Assembly: GCA_025054695.1 (NCBI GenBank)
Contig: JANWZI010000025.1
Location: forward strand, 1-41,417
DNA: 41,417 bases
From: Myxococcota bacterium
GTDB lineage: Bacteria > Myxococcota_A > Polyangia > Polyangiales > JANWZI01
Direction of reading: 5' to 3'
How positions within the stretch are numbered: position 1 is the first letter of the stretch; every line of letters begins with the position of its first letter. This document shows, piece after piece, positions 17,630 to 25,312 of this stretch. The translations under genes were made by a program, and so were the position numbers. The notes beneath the pieces are model-generated. The model saw only the letters and a program-made list of their open reading frames with translations, ran no database searches and was not told the origin of the DNA.

Positions 17630-18420
17630 GCCGCCCGCACCTCGTCCGGCGGCCCCTGGTGGCCGGCAACTGGAAGTTGCACCAGACGATCGGCGCGGCC
17701 CGCCAGCTCGCGCGCGAGGTACGCAACGCACTGGCGGGGCCGCGTGACGTGCAGGTGGTGCTCGCGCCGCCTTTCACCGCGCTGGCGGCGGTGGCCGAAG
17801 TCCTCGAGGGCTCCGGCATCGAAGTGGCGGCCCAGGACGTCTGGTACGCGGACCAGGGCGCGTTCACGGGCGAGATCAGCGCGCCCCTGCTGCTCGACGC
17901 CGGCGCCCGCCATTGCATCGTGGGCCACAGCGAACGGCGCCAGCTTTGCGGCGAGACCGATGCCCTGGTGCGCCGCAAGGTCGAGGCACTCCTCGCGCAC
18001 GGCATGCGCCCGATCGCATGTGTCGGCGAGACACTCGAGGAACGCAACGCGGGGCGAACCCTCGACGTGGTCCTTCGACAGGTCGATGCGATCCTCGGCG
18101 GCCTGTCGCTGCACGCGCCCGACCAGCTCGCCGTGGCCTACGAGCCCGTTTGGGCCATCGGCACGGGCCGCAACGCGCTCCCCGCCGACGCCCAGGAGGT
18201 ACACGCGGCCGTTCGTCGACGCGCGGCGGAGCATCTCGGCGAGGCGACCGCCGCCGGTCTTCGCATCCTGTACGGAGGCAGCGTCAAGCCGGACAACGCG
18301 GCCGAGCTGCTCGCACAGCCGGACGTCGACGGTGCACTCGTCGGCGGTGCCTCGCTCTCCGCAGCCTCGTTCGTCGCAATCGTGAGAGCGGCCGAAGGCC
18401 GGATTCCCGAACGCGGTTAG
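17626..18420 (+). CDS. tpiA: Triosephosphate isomerase
   Basis: This (beta/alpha)8 enzyme of 264 residues interconverts dihydroxyacetone phosphate and glyceraldehyde 3-phosphate. All catalytic positions are visible: VAGNWKLH (K17), VGHSERR (H101), AYEPVWAIGTG (E173), and the phosphate-gripping ILYGGSVKP and VGGASL. The start is inferred as TTG 17626, which overlaps pgk's stop in the string TTGA and gives the normal short leader before VAGNWK; no ATG or GTG in frame would leave a complete N-terminus except by cutting into the first strand. This makes tight translational coupling with pgk likely. The gene ends the operon and faces the sigma factor gene across a repeat-filled spacer. Confidence 0.96.
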   Translation: MSRPHLVRRPLVAGNWKLHQTIGAARQLAREVRNALAGPRDVQVVLAPPFTALAAVAEVLEGSGIEVAAQDVWYADQGAFTGEISAPLLLDAGARHCIVGHSERRQLCGETDALVRRKVEALLAHGMRPIACVGETLEERNAGRTLDVVLRQVDAILGGLSLHAPDQLAVAYEPVWAIGTGRNALPADAQEVHAAVRRRAAEHLGEATAAGLRILYGGSVKPDNAAELLAQPDVDGALVGGASLSAASFVAIVRAAEGRIPERG

Positions 18421-18454
18421 GGCGGTGCCCCGGGCGCGAGCCGCAATCCCAGTC

Positions 18455-18680
18455 CGACGGCGGCGGTCACAACGCTTGAGGAGGCCGAAGGGGACTTGCG
18501 ATCCCGAACCCGGAGTCCAGGCCGAGACCGGGGCGGAGACGGAGTCGGAGCCCACATCACGAGAGCGAGGCGGCGCCCAAGTCCGATTCTGCGCCCGGGG
18601 CCGAGGTCAATACGCCGTTCGACTCCTCGGCCCACCGAACCCGAGTCCGAGTCGAACTCCGAGCCCGAACCCGATTTCGC
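18455..18680. repeat. Interrupted CCGAGN hexamer element (reverse orientation)
   Basis: The 332-base convergent gap holds two blocks of the hexamer tract (about 18503-18560 and 18636-18680) separated by degenerate sequence. At 18455-18486 the string ACGGCGGCGGTCACAACGC resembles the left arm of the element at 15095. The opposite arm is not recognisable. Frames through it give Glu/Ser- or Arg-rich junk. Nothing else is seen in the gap. Confidence 0.75.
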
Positions 18681-18752
18681 AGGCCGGGGGGCGTCCCGAT
18701 CCCCCCACCTCGACCGTGGCCCGTCGTGTACCCGTCCGAAGGCCGGACGACT

Positions 18753-20126
18753 TCACTCGCGAATCTGCCGCCGGATCTTCGAGAGCGCTTGCTCCTGCAA
18801 CTGCCGGATGCGCTCGCGCGACAGGTTGTACTTGTCGCCGATCTCCTTGAGCGTCAGCTCGTCCTCGTCGTCGAGGCCGAACCGCCACCGCAGGATCCGC
18901 GCTTCCATCGGCGTGAGCGTTTCGAGCAGCCGCCGCACCTCCGCGCACCAGCGCTGGTTCGACAGCGTCTCGAACGGCGTCGGGACGTTCTCCTCCTCGA
19001 GGAAGTCGATGAAGCGCCTGCCGTCCTCGTCGTTGACCGGCCGGTCGAGCGAGAACGGCGTCTCGGTCCAGTAGCCGCGGATCTTCTCGAGCTTCTCCGC
19101 CGCGATGCCGGTCTCCTTCTCGAGCTCCTCGGGAGTCGGCTCCTTGCCCGTGCGCGTCGCGATCGCCTGGGTCGCGCGCGCGACGCGGTTGTACGTGTCG
19201 AGCATGTGCACTGGGATCCGCACGGCCCGGCCCTTGTCTGCGAGCGCACGGCTGATGGCGTGCCGGATCCACCACGAGGCGTACGTGCTGAATCGATAGC
19301 CCCGGTTGTGGTCGAAGCGTTCGACCGCCTTCATCAGGCCGATGTTGCCTTCCTGAATGAGATCGATCAGCGGCAGCCGCCCGCGGTTGTAACGACGCGC
19401 GATGGAGACCACGAGCCGGAGGTTGGCAGCCACGAAGCGGTTCTTGGCCCGCTGCTGCGCGACCCGTGCTCGCTCGACGCTGTCCAGATAGCGCCGGAAC
19501 GCCGGGGTGATTCGTACCTGCTCGCCGACCACGTCGCGCTCCTCGGCGTATCGACCGGCGAGCCGATTGACCGCCTTGTGCGCGTCCTGGACGTACAGCC
19601 GATCCGCGTCGAGCTCGCGAAGGCGAGCCGCGAGCGTGGCCGCCGTCGCCTTCCACCGCTTCTCGGCCGCTGCCGAGAGCTTGCCGCCCCGCGCGGATCG
19701 AGCCATGCGGCGGAGCGTGGCGATGCCCTCGGGCAACGGCTGGCCCTGCAAACAAGCCTCGAGTACGCACGCGACCGTCTCGAACGCGGGCGGATACGAA
19801 AGCAGCGCCTGCCAGTACCCGATTTCGAGTCGCTCGACCTCGCGCGCGGCCTCGACCTCCTCGGCCGGCGTCAGCACGCGGTGCGAGGCCATTTCCCGGA
19901 AGTAGCGCGAGAGCGTCGAGTCGCCCGCTCCCTGACGCTCGAGCTCACGGAGCGCCTTCTGGGCCTCCGCCTCGGCCTCCTCGAGCTGCTCCGGCGTAGG
20001 CTCCTCCGCGATCGTAGCCACCTCGAGCTCCTCGTCGCGCTCGACCGACGCCGGCGCCTCGGCCCCTGCCGAGATGCGCGCTCTCGTCTCCGCACGCTTG
20101 TTCGCCGCTTCTGCCTGCTTCGCCAT
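18753..20126 (-). CDS. RNA polymerase sigma factor, sigma-70 group 2 (RpoD/RpoS-like)
   Basis: This 457-residue sigma factor would direct RNA polymerase to a promoter subset. It lacks the long acidic region 1.1 of primary sigma factors but has an N-terminal Glu/Ala-rich segment (about 20-70). Region 1.2 ([21 protein letters not shown]), a non-conserved insert (about 115-215), and region 2 ([38 protein letters not shown], then [18 protein letters not shown]) follow. Region 3 ([14 protein letters not shown]) and region 4.2 ([20 protein letters not shown]) complete it. The ATG at 20126 is preceded by GGGAG at good spacing, deciding it over upstream in-frame starts. It is a single-gene unit, divergent from the HEAT-repeat gene. 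Which stress or developmental regulon it serves cannot be told. Confidence 0.95.
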   Translation of the reverse strand: MAKQAEAANKRAETRARISAGAEAPASVERDEELEVATIAEEPTPEQLEEAEAEAQKALRELERQGAGDSTLSRYFREMASHRVLTPAEEVEAAREVERLEIGYWQALLSYPPAFETVACVLEACLQGQPLPEGIATLRRMARSARGGKLSAAAEKRWKATAATLAARLRELDADRLYVQDAHKAVNRLAGRYAEERDVVGEQVRITPAFRRYLDSVERARVAQQRAKNRFVAANLRLVVSIARRYNRGRLPLIDLIQEGNIGLMKAVERFDHNRGYRFSTYASWWIRHAISRALADKGRAVRIPVHMLDTYNRVARATQAIATRTGKEPTPEELEKETGIAAEKLEKIRGYWTETPFSLDRPVNDEDGRRFIDFLEEENVPTPFETLSNQRWCAEVRRLLETLTPMEARILRWRFGLDDEDELTLKEIGDKYNLSRERIRQLQEQALSKIRRQIRE

Positions 20127-20619
20127 CGTCTTGCTCCCGTCCTCCCGAAGCTCCGCCCGGTCGCGCCGTGGGGTCACCGCGTTCTTCGACGCCTCTGGCC
20201 GCGGTACCATTCGGGCCGCCGCCGGAACCGCGCCCCGGCGTGCACGCGCCGTGCCCGGTGCTGTCATTCTCCTTTCGGATTTCATAGGCAAAGCCCGCGC
20301 CCGTCGACCGATTCGACTCCGAGTAGCGGTGGTTTCGTGGCTGCGTCGCATGTGATCACCATGGGTCCGGCAAGGGCAGTCGAACAGGGGGCGATCGAGC
20401 CGTCGAGCCACATCGGGCTCATCGGCTAACAACGTAGGCGCGGGCCGTTCGATTCCCACCCGTGGCTGGGTGGCCGGAACGAGGGCGCGCCGTGTACAAC
20501 GAATCCACCCCATGGTCAAGCGTCCGACGGTCCATCCGAGCGCCCCGCGCGGCTGCCATGACATCTTTGTCAGGGTTGCGTGCAAGGCCGTTCGGTCCGA
20601 GGGGCGGTTGGGTGGGACG
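20127..20619. other. Divergent intergenic region, about 490 bases, no gene identified
   Basis: This stretch separates the minus-strand sigma factor from the plus-strand HEAT-repeat gene and must hold both promoters. A reading frame from 20470 or 20512 is open into the HEAT-repeat protein, so part of this region could be its N-terminal extension. A tRNA-T-loop-like string (GTTCGATTCCC, 20447-20457) lies here, but no cloverleaf can be built around it. No repeat array, clear -35/-10 pair or terminator was identified. Confidence 0.5.
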
Positions 20620-23007
20620 ATGCTCGTGATTTCCGCCCTCGCGACGGCCACTGGCATCGCCATCACACCGGCGACCGCAGGCGCCATCCCCGTACGCGCC
20701 ACGGTCCCGGTCGGCAACCCCCCTCGAGCGCTCGCCATCGACGTGCTGCGCGAGGGCTCCGAGGTCGTGGTCCGAGCCGCGGGCACTGCGGTGGCGCGAT
20801 TCCCCGAGCCGGATTCGGACGTCCGAGCGAGGGTAGACCCAATCCGCCTTGGACCGTCCGCCATCGCCGCGGTGCATGTCGAAGGGAGGGGCCGTTGGGT
20901 CGTGATCGTGACCGGTCCGGCGCGCAGCGTCTGGGCCGGACGCACCGACCCACGCGGCGATCCCGGCGAACGAACCGCGGAATGGATTCAGGTCGTCCGC
21001 GCGGAGGGCGACGCGACGGCGAGCGTGTACGTCGGACGCACTTCGGAGCGAGTCCGCGTGTGCGGAGCGACCGAGACCGTCCTCACGAGACGGCGGCTCG
21101 ACCCCAGCACCCTCCGCCTCGTGTCCGCGCCCACCGATCCGGTCTCCGACCGAGAGCCGCCCATCGTCGTGCCCCTGCACCGACAGCCGCCCGCAGGTCT
21201 GCAAAGCCCCATCGCCCGCGGCCGGTCCCTTCACGCGGTCGGCGCATCGAGCCGGCACGACGATGTGACCGGAGCTCCGTCCGACGCCCCTCCGGTCGCC
21301 GTCGCGGACGGACGGGTCGAGACATTCTGGGCGGAGGGTCGTCCCGATGGGGGGCACGGCGAATTCGTCACCCTTCGCGTCGAGACGTCCGGGCTGCCCG
21401 TCCGTGCGGTTTCCCTCGTCCCGGTGCCGCAAACCACGGCTTTGCTCGGGCGCGCCAGGCGTCTGCTGCTCGTCGCGGACCGGGGACCTCCGCTTGACGT
21501 GTCGATCCCGGCCGACGCGTCGCCCGGAGAGCGCTTCTGGCTCGCCGTGCCCACGCCGGAGCCATGGCGCTGCCTGTCCGTGGTCCTTCGCGAGAACGAG
21601 GGCCCGCCGGTCACCGCGCTCGGCGAGGTCGACGTGCACACCGAGCTCGATTTCGCCGGCGGTCTGGAGCGCCTTTTTGAGCGGCTCGAGACCGACGAAC
21701 GCGAAGGGGCACGCCTGGCTCTCGTGCTCGGACGGCTCGGGCAGCCCGCCATCGACCTCCTCGCCTCCCGGTGGAGCCGGATGACGGCCGTGGGCCGTCG
21801 ACGCGCCGTCGCGATGCTGGAGGCGGCGCTCCCGCTTCCGCGTGCCGCCGAGCTGCTGGCCGAGACCGCGGCTGGCGCCGATCCCGAGATTGCGGCCACC
21901 GCGCTACGCGTCTTGATCGAGCGACGCGACACCGACGAAGCGCTCGCGAGACTGGTCGCGACCGGACGCGACCCCGGCGGGCGCGCCACACGCACGCTGC
22001 TCGCGCGGGCACCGCGTCACGCCGCCATCGCGCTGCTCGCGAGGCTCGGCGACGCTCCGGACGACGCGCGCGCACGGGCCGCGCTCGGCCGGGTCGCGCC
22101 GCACCCCGAAGCACGGCGAATCGTCGAGACATGGCTCGACTCGACTCCCGCGGGCCCCCACCTCCCGTCGGCCCTGCTCGCGCTCGCGGTGGTCGAACCG
22201 CTCCACGCGCACGTCACCCGGGCCCTGCGTCGCGCCATCGAGAGCAGCACGCGCTTCGAAGACCGCTGGCGGCTCGCCGCGGCGGCGGCCGCGGTGCCTC
22301 CCGACCCGTCGATCGATGCATGGCTTTCGGCGCTCGTGCGCGAGGCTCCCGAATGGATGCTCCGTGAGGCCGCGCTGCGCGCGCTCGGTCCGCGTGCGGG
22401 CCCGATGGTTCTGGAGGCCGCCCTCGCGGACGGCTACCCGCGCGTGCGCGCGACGGCGCTTCGGATGCTGAGCCCGAAGGGCGATGCCGTCCGGCTCACG
22501 GCCGTCGCCCGGACCGATCCGTGGCCCGTGGCTCGAGCCGCGGCCATCGCGGCGATCGGACGCACGCGGCACGGGCGCGCCGTGCTCCTCGCCGCGACAC
22601 GCGATCGCTGGCCGAGCGTGCGTGCCGCCGCGCTCGAGGCGCTCTCCGAGCGCGGCGATCCGGCCGCGACGACCGTGGCGTCTGCATTTCTTCTCGACGC
22701 GGACGAACGGCCCGCGACCGTCGAGGCCGCGATCGGGCACGTTCGCAGGCGGTGTGACGCCGCCGTGGCCGACGCCATCGAACGATTCGTGCAGCGCATG
22801 TCCGTCGAGCCCACCTGGCACCCGCTCGCACCCTCGCTCGTCCCCGCGTTCGAGGCACTCGCCAGCGTCGACCCGGCGCGCGCGCGCGCCGTGGCGGAAC
22901 GGACCGGCCTTCCCGCGCTGCGCGCGGCTCTGGACGATCGGTCTTCGGCGCCGTCGGGACTGCCGCGGTCGCGGTGCCTGCCCGCGGCGCCCGATGCGTC
23001 ACCGTAG
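20620..23007 (+). CDS. Exported HEAT-repeat protein
   Basis: This protein of about 795 residues has a hydrophobic N-terminus ending in TPATAGA that looks like a signal peptide with an Ala-x-Ala-type site. Residues ~15-330 are beta-rich; [25 protein letters not shown] resembles the DG.x.T.WAEG...G motif of discoidin-like (NADase-type glycan-binding) domains. From about residue 340 to the end it is built of alpha-helical HEAT/PBS-lyase-like repeats, for example [48 protein letters not shown] and [15 protein letters not shown]. Such proteins are usually scaffolds. The ATG at 20620 is preceded by GGGTGGGA; ATG 20512 would supply a basic n-region and is a real alternative. It precedes argJ by 45 bases and may share its transcript. 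Function unknown. Confidence 0.8.
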   Translation: MLVISALATATGIAITPATAGAIPVRATVPVGNPPRALAIDVLREGSEVVVRAAGTAVARFPEPDSDVRARVDPIRLGPSAIAAVHVEGRGRWVVIVTGPARSVWAGRTDPRGDPGERTAEWIQVVRAEGDATASVYVGRTSERVRVCGATETVLTRRRLDPSTLRLVSAPTDPVSDREPPIVVPLHRQPPAGLQSPIARGRSLHAVGASSRHDDVTGAPSDAPPVAVADGRVETFWAEGRPDGGHGEFVTLRVETSGLPVRAVSLVPVPQTTALLGRARRLLLVADRGPPLDVSIPADASPGERFWLAVPTPEPWRCLSVVLRENEGPPVTALGEVDVHTELDFAGGLERLFERLETDEREGARLALVLGRLGQPAIDLLASRWSRMTAVGRRRAVAMLEAALPLPRAAELLAETAAGADPEIAATALRVLIERRDTDEALARLVATGRDPGGRATRTLLARAPRHAAIALLARLGDAPDDARARAALGRVAPHPEARRIVETWLDSTPAGPHLPSALLALAVVEPLHAHVTRALRRAIESSTRFEDRWRLAAAAAAVPPDPSIDAWLSALVREAPEWMLREAALRALGPRAGPMVLEAALADGYPRVRATALRMLSPKGDAVRLTAVARTDPWPVARAAAIAAIGRTRHGRAVLLAATRDRWPSVRAAALEALSERGDPAATTVASAFLLDADERPATVEAAIGHVRRRCDAAVADAIERFVQRMSVEPTWHPLAPSLVPAFEALASVDPARARAVAERTGLPALRAALDDRSSAPSGLPRSRCLPAAPDASP

Positions 23008-23052
23008 GCGCACGCGACGCACCCGACGCGCCTCGACAGCTCCCGACGCGCC

Positions 23053-24288
23053 GTGCACGCTCGCGACGTGTTGAATCCCGCCACTGCGCAAGCACGCCCC
23101 ACACCATCGGAACGGTTCGTCGTCGCGGGCGCGCGCTGGGGAGCGGCGGAAGCCGGGCTGCGAAAGGGAGGTGGACCCGACCTCGGTCTCATCGTCTTCG
23201 ACGCTCCGTCCCCGGCCGCGGGCGTGTTCACGCGCAATCGGGTCCGCGCCGCCCCCGTCGTGCTGACCGAGCGGCGCGTTCGCGCGGGTCCCGTGCGCGC
23301 GGTGCTCGTCAATGCGGGGTGCGCGAACGCGTGCACGGGATCGGCAGGCATGCGCGACGCGCGCCGGGCGGTTGCCACGACCGCGTCCGCCCTCGGCGTG
23401 CCCGAGCGCGAGGTGGTGTGCGCGTCGACCGGCGTCATCGGCCAGCGCCTTGCGGTCGAGCGCATCGAACGCGCCCTACCCTCGCTCGTCGCGTCGGTGC
23501 GCCCGGACGGTGCGGCCGACTTCGCGCGCGCGATCCTGACGACCGACCGCTGGCCGAAGCTCGCTCGGGCGGATGTGTCGTCCCGGGGTGCCGGTGGCGT
23601 CGCGCGCGTGGTGGGCGTGGCCAAGGGCGCCGGCATGATCCACCCGAACCTCGCGACGACGCTCGCATTCGTCGTGACCGATGCGCGTCTCGACGCACGG
23701 GGCCTGCGCCGCGCGCTCCGAGCCGCCGTGCGCGACTCCTTTAACGCGATCAGCGTCGACGGCGACACGAGCACCAACGACTGCGTGCTGCTCGTTTCGA
23801 CCGGTCGTGCGGGGCCCCCTCGTACGCGCGGGGCGTTCGAGGATGCCGTGCGCGAGGTCCTCGGGGCTCTGGCGCGAGCCGTTGTGGCCGACGGGGAAGG
23901 GGCCGAGCACCTCGTCGAGGTTATCGTCCGCGGGGCGCGATCGGCGCGCGACGCGCGACGCGCGGCCCATGCGGTCGCGACGTCGCTGCTCGTCAAGACC
24001 GCCCTTCACGGCGCCGATCCCAACTGGGGTCGAATCCTCGCGGCGCTCGGGCGCAGCGGTGCGCGCTTCGCACCGGACCGCGTGCAGCTGTGGCTCGACG
24101 ACGTGCCGCTCGTTCGCGACTCGACGCTCGTCTCCGCCGAGGCCGAACGGGCGGCAGCCGCCGTCATGCGGCGCGACGCGTATCGGCTCGAGATACGCCT
24201 GGGCTCGGGGCGTGGAGCGAGCGCGCGCATGTGGACATGCGACCTGGGCCCGAGCTACGTGAAGATCAACGCCGAGTATCGGAGTTGA
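23053..24288 (+). CDS. argJ: Bifunctional glutamate N-acetyltransferase/amino-acid acetyltransferase
   Basis: ArgJ transfers the acetyl group of N-acetylornithine to glutamate (and in bifunctional forms uses acetyl-CoA) in arginine biosynthesis. The 411-residue precursor is expected to self-cleave to alpha and beta chains. Family motifs are GLIVFDAPSPAAGVFTRN, VNAGCANACTG, ASTGVIGQRL, GVAKGAGMIHPNLATTLAF with the cleavage/nucleophile Thr in the Ala-Thr-Thr string (usually Ala-Thr-Met), SFNAISVDGDTSTND, HGADPNWGRILAALG and the C-terminal VKINAEYRS. GTG 23053 is the start that gives the usual N-terminal segment. No other arg genes are nearby. It is followed by the longest hexamer array in the window. 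Whether it is mono- or bifunctional cannot be decided. Confidence 0.94.
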   Translation: MHARDVLNPATAQARPTPSERFVVAGARWGAAEAGLRKGGGPDLGLIVFDAPSPAAGVFTRNRVRAAPVVLTERRVRAGPVRAVLVNAGCANACTGSAGMRDARRAVATTASALGVPEREVVCASTGVIGQRLAVERIERALPSLVASVRPDGAADFARAILTTDRWPKLARADVSSRGAGGVARVVGVAKGAGMIHPNLATTLAFVVTDARLDARGLRRALRAAVRDSFNAISVDGDTSTNDCVLLVSTGRAGPPRTRGAFEDAVREVLGALARAVVADGEGAEHLVEVIVRGARSARDARRAAHAVATSLLVKTALHGADPNWGRILAALGRSGARFAPDRVQLWLDDVPLVRDSTLVSAEAERAAAAVMRRDAYRLEIRLGSGRGASARMWTCDLGPSYVKINAEYRS

Positions 24289-24332
24289 CGGCCCACGGAA
24301 CGCACGTCCCGCGCGAAGCGATCACGCGAGCA

Positions 24333-24585
24333 GGCCCGAGCCGAGACCCGGTCCGAGGCCGGGGCGGAGACCGAGTCCGAGTCCGAGCCCGAGCCCGAGC
24401 CCGTGTCCGAGTCCGAACGCGAGCCCGAGGCCGCGTCCGAGTCCGAGTCCGAGCCCGAGTCCGAGTCCGATTCCGAGCGCGAGGCCGGGGCCGAGCTCGT
24501 GTCCGAGACCGAGTCCGAGACGGATTCCGAGACCGTGGACGAGTCCGAGATTGAACCCGACCCCGAGTCCGAAACGGAGGCCGAG
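24333..24585. repeat. Long CCGAGN hexamer array (reverse orientation)
   Basis: This is the longest array in the window: roughly forty imperfect hexamers of the CCGAGN type, very regular from about 24370 to 24520, in the 345-base gap between convergent genes. The sixth base varies freely, and GAGCGC or GATTCC variants also occur. Clear arm sequences are not seen; the array starts directly after GCGAGCAGGC and decays near GAGGACCGTGC. One frame from 24403 encodes 64 residues of almost pure Ser-Glu/Pro-Glu, judged non-coding. Confidence 0.85.
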
Positions 24586-24633
24586 GACCGTGCTTGACGC
24601 CGACTCCGAGACCGCGACGAAGTGCGCGTCATG

Positions 24634-25266
24634 TCAGAAGCGTGCGTCGGCGCAGCAGCGAAACCCGTATCCGTCGAAACGAGCGTCGGGCGGCTGATAG
24701 AAGCGATCTTCGGGCACACACTCGATCGCCGAGCCGCCGTTGGCGAAGCCGCCCCCGCGCAACTCGCGAAGGGTGCCCGAATCGTCGCGGCCGTCGGTCC
24801 ATTCCCAGACGTTGCCGCTCAGATCGAAGACGCCCTCCGGAGTAACGCAACGCGTCATCGCACCGCCCGGGCGCGGCGCGGCCCGAGAAAGATCGTCGTG
24901 CGCCGTCGCCGTGTTGCAGGGACGGGTGTCGGTGATCCCATCGTCGTGAGGCATGCGCCGGGGCTCGGGCCCCGGCCCCACGCACGCGCGTGTCCACTCG
25001 CGCTCCGTGCACAGCCGCAATCCGGCAGCCCGACATGCGCGCGTCGCGGTCGCATGATCGACGTCTCGCTCCGGAACGACGCCCCGTGCGGGCTCGGCCC
25101 GCCCGTCGACGATGCGCGCCTCGTAGCGGTCGATGCACGCCCCCACTTCGGGCAAATGCGCCATGCGTTGGGGACACGGGGCACCGGGCGCCTGGCCCGC
25201 GTCGCACGCGAGGAGCAGCCATGTACCGAGCGCCGCTCGAGTCCGTCTCGAACGAACCGGCTTCAC
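24634..25266 (-). CDS. Lipoprotein with formylglycine-generating-enzyme (FGE-sulfatase) domain
   Basis: This is a 210-residue predicted lipoprotein: basic n-region (MKPVRSRRTR), hydrophobic TWLLLAC lipobox, then a single FGE-sulfatase (SUMF1-type) domain. The visible family pattern is VGACIDRYEARI at the front, RDVDHATATRACRAAGLRLCTEREWTRAC, the hallmark VFDLSGNVWEWTD, LRGGGFANG and the end GYGFRCC. The GTG start at 25266 follows a GAGG ribosome site. Many secreted members of this family in Myxococcota are not true formylglycine generators, and there is no sulfatase nearby, so the fold is certain but the reaction is not. It lies 46 bases downstream of the MopE-type lipoprotein gene on the same strand, probably in one operon. 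Confidence 0.88.
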   Translation of the reverse strand: MKPVRSRRTRAALGTWLLLACDAGQAPGAPCPQRMAHLPEVGACIDRYEARIVDGRAEPARGVVPERDVDHATATRACRAAGLRLCTEREWTRACVGPGPEPRRMPHDDGITDTRPCNTATAHDDLSRAAPRPGGAMTRCVTPEGVFDLSGNVWEWTDGRDDSGTLRELRGGGFANGGSAIECVPEDRFYQPPDARFDGYGFRCCADARF

Positions 25267-25312
25267 CGCGCACCTCGCGCTCGCTGCAAATCCGGTGACC
25301 GGCGCCTCGACG

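Noticed and set aside
20447-20457. GTTCGATTCCC, resembling a tRNA T-loop
   Set aside because: No pairing T-stem, acceptor stem, anticodon arm or CCA could be built around it.
24403-24597. A 64-residue frame of Ser-Glu/Pro-Glu repeats
   Set aside because: It is a translation of the hexamer array; similar low-complexity frames appear in all ten arrays on both strands in several frames, with no consistent start or ribosome site.
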